Position numbers and translations under genes: made by a program. A model generated the notes under the pieces. That model did not search any database and was not told the DNA's origin. It saw only the letters and a list, made by a program, of their open reading frames with translations. Positions 60,701-64,000 of a stretch of DNA of 64,000 bases are shown here, one piece after another; within the stretch, counting starts at the first letter, position 1, and each line of letters starts with the position of its first letter. Source of the DNA: Actinomadura sp. K4S16 (GTDB lineage: Bacteria > Actinomycetota > Actinomycetes > Streptosporangiales > Streptosporangiaceae). The stretch spans positions 1 through 64,000 of the forward strand of contig NZ_BDDE01000034.1 in assembly GCF_008327685.1 (NCBI RefSeq), read 5' to 3'.

Positions 60701-61189
60701 ATGTCTGTCTTCGACGTAGAGATCGAGGCCCTGCGGGGCGGACCCGCGGACCTCGGGCAGTACCGGGGCAAGGCCGTGCTGATCGTCAATGTCGCCTCCA
60801 AGTGCGGCCTCACTCCGCAGTACTCCGGCCTGGAGAAGCTGCAGGAGACGTACGCCGGACGCGGCTTCACCGTCCTCGGCGTCCCCTGCAACCAGTTCAT
60901 GGGCCAGGAGCCCGGCAGCTCCGAGGAGATCGCCGAGTTCTGCTCGACGACCTACGGGGTCACCTTCCCGATGACCGAGAAGGTCGAGGTCAACGGCGAG
61001 GGCCGCCACCCGCTGTACCGCGAGCTCGTCGACGTCCCTGACGCCGAGGGCCACACCGGCGACATCCGCTGGAACTTCGAGAAGTTCCTGATCGCCCCGG
61101 ACGGCGCCGTCGCGGCGCGCTTCGCGCCCCAGGCCGAGCCGGAGTCCGCCGAGGTCGTCGCCGCCATCGAGAAGACCCTCCCGGCCTGA
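60701..61189 (+). CDS. glutathione peroxidase-family thiol peroxidase
   Basis: 162 aa. Catalytic Cys35 in VASKCGLTPQYSGLE, second cysteine Cys63 in GVPCNQFMGQEPG, and the conserved WNF (RWNFEKFLI). The peroxidatic residue is Cys rather than selenocysteine; such enzymes usually use thioredoxin or mycothiol systems in actinobacteria (inference). Monocistronic; a hairpin follows. Confidence 0.93.
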   Translation: MSVFDVEIEALRGGPADLGQYRGKAVLIVNVASKCGLTPQYSGLEKLQETYAGRGFTVLGVPCNQFMGQEPGSSEEIAEFCSTTYGVTFPMTEKVEVNGEGRHPLYRELVDVPDAEGHTGDIRWNFEKFLIAPDGAVAARFAPQAEPESAEVVAAIEKTLPA

Positions 61190-61254
61190 CCACCCGCTCC
61201 CCGCGCCCGGGCCGCGTCCCCGCGCACGGGCCGCGTCCCGTGCGGGGACCGCCT

Positions 61255-61283
61255 CCCGCGCACGGACAGGGTCCGTGCGCGGG
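61255..61283 (+). terminator. hairpin after the glutathione peroxidase gene
   Basis: CCCGCGCACGGAC (61255-61267) pairs perfectly with 61271-61283 over a 3-nt loop, followed by TTCGG, 65 bp after the stop. A weaker related hairpin precedes it (61219-61246). Confidence 0.6.
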
Positions 61284-61473
61284 TTCGGCGTGCGCGGAGC
61301 GCGGACGTGCTCTTGGGCGGCCTCCCGGTCATTGACCGGGCCGTGCGGGGGCGTGTTCTCGGCGAGCGGGGGCATGCGTCCGGGTGTGAATCGCGCCACA
61401 GCGCGGAGGCGTTGCCTCCTATTCGATGGCGCGTCTAGCTTGTGGGTTCGCGATATGACGTGGAGGTGCCCCC

Positions 61474-62388
61474 ATGGGCGGATGGACGGCCCGCGACATC
61501 CCGGATCTGCGCGGGCGGCGGGCGATCGTGACCGGCGCCAACAGCGGCATCGGCTACCACACCGCGCTCCAGCTCGCGCGGCACGGCGCCTCCGTGGTGC
61601 TGGCCTGCCGCAGCGCCGAACGCGGCCGGGCCGCCGTCGAGCGGATGAAGGCCGCCGCGCCGGAGGCCGATCTCGTCCTCGCCTCCCTGGACCTCGCCGA
61701 CCTGGCGTCCGTCCGGGACTTCGCGTCCCGGTACGGCGAGGCCCCGCTCGACATCCTGGTCAACAACGCCGGGGTCATGGCGATCCCGCGCCGCTCCACC
61801 GCCGACGGCTTCGAGATGCAGTTCGGCACCAACCACCTGGGCCACTTCGCGCTGACCGGGCTCCTGCTGCCCGCGCTGCGCGCCGCCCCGTCCGCCCGCG
61901 TCGTGACCGTCACCTCGGGCTTCGCCTGGACGGGCCGCCTCGACTTCGACGACCTGCAGGGCGAGCGCCGGTACCGCAAGTGGGCCGCCTACGGCCAGGC
62001 CAAGCTCGCCAACCTCGTCTTCGCCAAGGAACTGGACCGGCGCGTCCCCGAGGTGACCAGCGTCGCCGCCCACCCCGGGTACGCCGCGACCAACCTCCAG
62101 CAGACGGGGCCGCGCATGCAGGGCAGCACCCTCATGGAGAAGGCCACGGGACTCGGCAACGCGGTGTTCGCGCAGTCCGCCGCCGCGGGCGCGCTCCCGT
62201 CCCTCTACGCCGCGACGGCGCCGGACGTGCGCGGCGGCGCCTGCTACGGGCCCCGCCTGTTCCAGTACCGCGGCGCCCCGGCCAAGGTCGCCACGCCCAA
62301 GCAGGCGGACCAGCCCGGCCTGGGCGAGCGCCTCTGGGAGGTGTCCGAGGCCCTCACGGGCGTCACCTACGCCGAGACGCCCGCCTAG
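61474..62388 (+). CDS. short-chain dehydrogenase (retinol/protochlorophyllide reductase-like)
   Basis: 304 aa. TGANSGIGYHTALQLARHGASVVLACRS (Rossmann), LVNNAGVMAIPRR, FQTNHLGHF-type FGTNHLGHFALTGLLLP, and the catalytic YGQAK. The extended C-terminus and HPGYAATNLQ match the RDH/light-independent branch of SDRs; the actual substrate is unknown. The ATG at 61474 follows GGAGGTG. It converges with the MGMT gene. Confidence 0.9.
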   Translation: MGGWTARDIPDLRGRRAIVTGANSGIGYHTALQLARHGASVVLACRSAERGRAAVERMKAAAPEADLVLASLDLADLASVRDFASRYGEAPLDILVNNAGVMAIPRRSTADGFEMQFGTNHLGHFALTGLLLPALRAAPSARVVTVTSGFAWTGRLDFDDLQGERRYRKWAAYGQAKLANLVFAKELDRRVPEVTSVAAHPGYAATNLQQTGPRMQGSTLMEKATGLGNAVFAQSAAAGALPSLYAATAPDVRGGACYGPRLFQYRGAPAKVATPKQADQPGLGERLWEVSEALTGVTYAETPA

Positions 62389-62391
62389 CGC

Positions 62392-62409
62392 GGCCCGTGG
62401 TCACGGGCC
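62392..62409. terminator. short hairpin between convergent SDR and MGMT genes
   Basis: GGCCCGTG (62392-62399) pairs with CACGGGCC (62402-62409) over a 2-nt loop; the MGMT stop codon lies inside it. Probably bidirectional. Confidence 0.4.
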
Positions 62410-62943
62410 CCGGCTGATGTCCCAGTCGAGGGTGGCGGGGACGGAGCCTTCGAGGGTGAGGAGCCAGCGCTTGACCTCCACGCCGGAGCCGCCGCTGTAG
62501 CCGCCGAGGCCGTTCGAGGCGACGACGCGGTGGCACGGGACGATCAGGGGGATCGGGTTGCCGCCCATCACCTGGCCGATGACCTGGGCATGGACACCGG
62601 TTCCGCTGCGCTCTCCCAGCTCGCCGTAGGTCAGGACCCGCCCGTACGGGACGGTCTCGTACAGCGTCGAGAGCACCTGCCGCTGGACGTCGGACGTGAG
62701 CCGCCAGTCGATGGGCAGTTCGAAGTGCTTCAGGTCGCCGGCGAAGTAGTCGCGCAGCGCCGCCAGGGCGGGGGCCAGGCGGCCGGGGGCGTCCACGACC
62801 GGCAGCCCGGCCGCCTTGGCGGTGCGGGCGCGGGCGGCCGGGGTGTCGTGGAAGTGCAGCGCGACGACGCCCGTCTCGGTCTCGGCGACGAGCAGGCGGC
62901 CGAGCACGGTGTCGACCGTGCCGAACGCAAGGGTCTCGGTCAT
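62401..62943 (-). CDS. ogt: methylated-DNA--protein-cysteine methyltransferase
   Basis: 180 aa. The active-site Cys137 is in IVPCHRVVASNG; RQVLSTLYETVPYGRVLTYGEL is the conserved helix-turn-helix segment. It repairs O6-alkylguanine by a suicide transfer. No AdaA-type domain. The ATG at 62943 has AAGGAGCG upstream. Confidence 0.95.
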   Translation of the reverse strand: MTETLAFGTVDTVLGRLLVAETETGVVALHFHDTPAARARTAKAAGLPVVDAPGRLAPALAALRDYFAGDLKHFELPIDWRLTSDVQRQVLSTLYETVPYGRVLTYGELGERSGTGVHAQVIGQVMGGNPIPLIVPCHRVVASNGLGGYSGGSGVEVKRWLLTLEGSVPATLDWDISRGP

Positions 62944-62997
62944 TGTTCAGCGCTCCTTCCCGCCGGGCTCAGCGTCCCATATCGGACCGGCGCTTCC

Positions 62998-63044
62998 GTC
63001 AACACCGTGTACTCGGGTCAACACCGGTACTCGGGTCAACACCG
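62998..63044. repeat. 18-bp tandem repeat, about 2.5 copies
   Basis: GTACTCGGGTCAACACCG occurs at 63009-63026 and 63027-63044, with a partial copy GTCAACACCG at 62998-63007, between the MGMT start and the end of the next gene. Confidence 0.8.
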
Positions 63045-63054
63045 CCGCGGGCCC

Positions 63055-64000
63055 TCACGTTGCGAGCGTGCGGTGCAGGCGGGCGGACTCCTTCACCAGG
63101 CGGCTGGAGCCGCCGCGCGCCGCGACGTCCTGGACGGCCGGGATCGCGCCCCTGGCGCCGGTCGCCTCCGCCAGGCGGGTCGCCAGGGCGAGGAGGTCGG
63201 GCATGCCGGTCGCGGCGCGCTCGCCGGGGGCCGGCAGCGCGTGCGGGAGCGCCGCGGCGAGGATCGTCCACACGCCGGAGTGCCCGCCGCCGTCGGCGGC
63301 GGCCGTGAGGGCCTTGACGGCGCGGGGGAGGACGAGGCGCTTCAGCGCGGCGAGGCGTCCGAGGGCCGTTCCCGTCTCGGCGGCGGGCAGGGCGCCCCGG
63401 GCGCTGAGGACGAGGAGCGCCTCGACCGCGTCGGCGCGCTCGTTCTGGCTCTGGTGGGCGAGCACGTGGGCGAGCAGCGTCCCGGTGGCGGAACCGGTGG
63501 GCCCGTCGGCCTCCGCCAGGTCGAGCATGATGGCGCCCTGGTCCAGGTCGATCTCGTCCGCTCCCGCCAGGTGGGGGACGAGATGCGCGGCAGCCACCTC
63601 GCGGTGGGACGGCAGGACCGACGGCCAGAACCCCTGGGCCGAACTGATCCCCGCCGTCCCGAAGTCCGTCCAGCCGTCTTCGGGGAAGGCGCACAGGTGG
63701 GCGATGTCGGAGCCACCGGGGACGTCCACTGTGGACAGGACCCGGCTCGGCAGCCGGACCGTCCGGCCGCGGACGGCCGCCAGGGGTTTGTCGAGGATCG
63801 CGCACTCGACGGCGGGGTCGGCTAGGCCGCCGTCCGCCAGCCACGCCGCGAGGGTCTGGCCGGCCTTGGACTCCAGCTGTCCCGCGCGCGCCGCGGCGGC
63901 CGGGTCGATCTCGCGGGGCACGCGCAGCATCGCCTGCATGAGGTCGGCGCGCCCCGGCTCGGCGCCCGCCGCCTCGATCCTCTCGAGCCGCGCGACCAGG
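63055..64000 (-). CDS. C-terminal part of a large protein, possibly DUF6493
   Basis: At least 315 residues on the minus strand with no start before the window edge, so the gene begins beyond 64000. The visible part is Ala/Leu-rich alpha-helical repeats (LLALATRLAEATGARGAIP; LLAHVLAHQSQNERADAVEALLVL; GRLAALKRLVLPRAVKAL), similar to the helical C-terminal region of actinobacterial DUF6493 proteins; this assignment is tentative. An ATG at 63939 is internal because the frame stays open upstream. No catalytic motif is seen. Confidence 0.6.
   Translation of the reverse strand, partial: LVARLERIEAAGAEPGRADLMQAMLRVPREIDPAAAARAGQLESKAGQTLAAWLADGGLADPAVECAILDKPLAAVRGRTVRLPSRVLSTVDVPGGSDIAHLCAFPEDGWTDFGTAGISSAQGFWPSVLPSHREVAAAHLVPHLAGADEIDLDQGAIMLDLAEADGPTGSATGTLLAHVLAHQSQNERADAVEALLVLSARGALPAAETGTALGRLAALKRLVLPRAVKALTAAADGGGHSGVWTILAAALPHALPAPGERAATGMPDLLALATRLAEATGARGAIPAVQDVAARGGSSRLVKESARLHRTLAT

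Overview
The window is 64 kb of very GC-rich chromosome with dense genes and many overlapping GTGA/ATGA junctions. WhiB, a conservon (CvnABCD), a class F sortase, LCP, DUF574, DUF1707 and ECF41 families all point to an actinomycete. A Streptosporangiales/Actinomadura-like organism is an inference, because no rRNA or tRNA is present to settle it. I saw no phage, insertion sequence, CRISPR array or tRNA gene.

Layout. 0-5 kb is regulatory: a HAD-like gene, an ECF41 sigma factor with its divergent SDR partner, an STAS-SigB stress operon with a visible SigB-type promoter, and a GAF-ANTAR protein. 4.7-7.4 kb holds a gene remnant, a VOC protein with a divergent WYL regulator, and a DUF574 methyltransferase. 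7.5-9.1 kb is a surface operon, DUF4397 protein plus class F sortase, whose first gene is interrupted by a clean inversion of 134 bp bounded by 9-bp inverted repeats. Inverting it back gives an intact 288-aa reading frame with a membrane anchor. 9.4-14.7 kb carries a methyltransferase flanked by copies of the 3' end of an AidB-like dehydrogenase gene, a DUF1707 protein, an AGTC-rich tract, a 49-aa membrane protein and an unrecognised 436-aa protein behind a 15-bp hairpin.

14.8-18.3 kb is a sulfate-assimilation operon (sulfite reductase, small zinc-ribbon protein, APS/PAPS reductase, sirohydrochlorin chelatase-like). It is preceded by a leader peptide ending in Cys-Arg and a hairpin, consistent with attenuation by cysteine supply. 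18.4-23.6 kb has a YihY-like protein, an aberrant phosphotriesterase-family protein containing 45-bp tandem repeats, a phosphoribosyltransferase, WhiB, and an iron-box-controlled sucrase/ferredoxin-like protein. 23.6-28.4 kb matches the mycobacterial Rv2249c-Rv2252 order: glpD, TetR, alkyl-DHAP-synthase-like flavoprotein and diacylglycerol kinase-like protein. 28.4-35.7 kb has a phosphoesterase, a DUF4234 protein, a PolA-like polymerase, and an SGNH hydrolase plus MFS exporter under a TetR with two operator copies.

35.7-45.6 kb is one long minus-strand operon made of two tandem ABC uptake cassettes, each linked to an enzyme: a benzoylformate-decarboxylase-like TPP enzyme and an FAD monooxygenase. 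The likely role is uptake and breakdown of an aromatic or 2-oxo acid. 46.3-51.2 kb is a conservon signalling operon. 51.3-60.6 kb has an SGNH hydrolase, an STAS protein, a three-module AAA+ protein with only one orthodox module, an ABC exporter, an LCP cell-wall ligase and two tandem paralogous small membrane proteins. 60.7-64 kb has glutathione peroxidase, an SDR, MGMT and the 3' part of a large gene that runs off the window.
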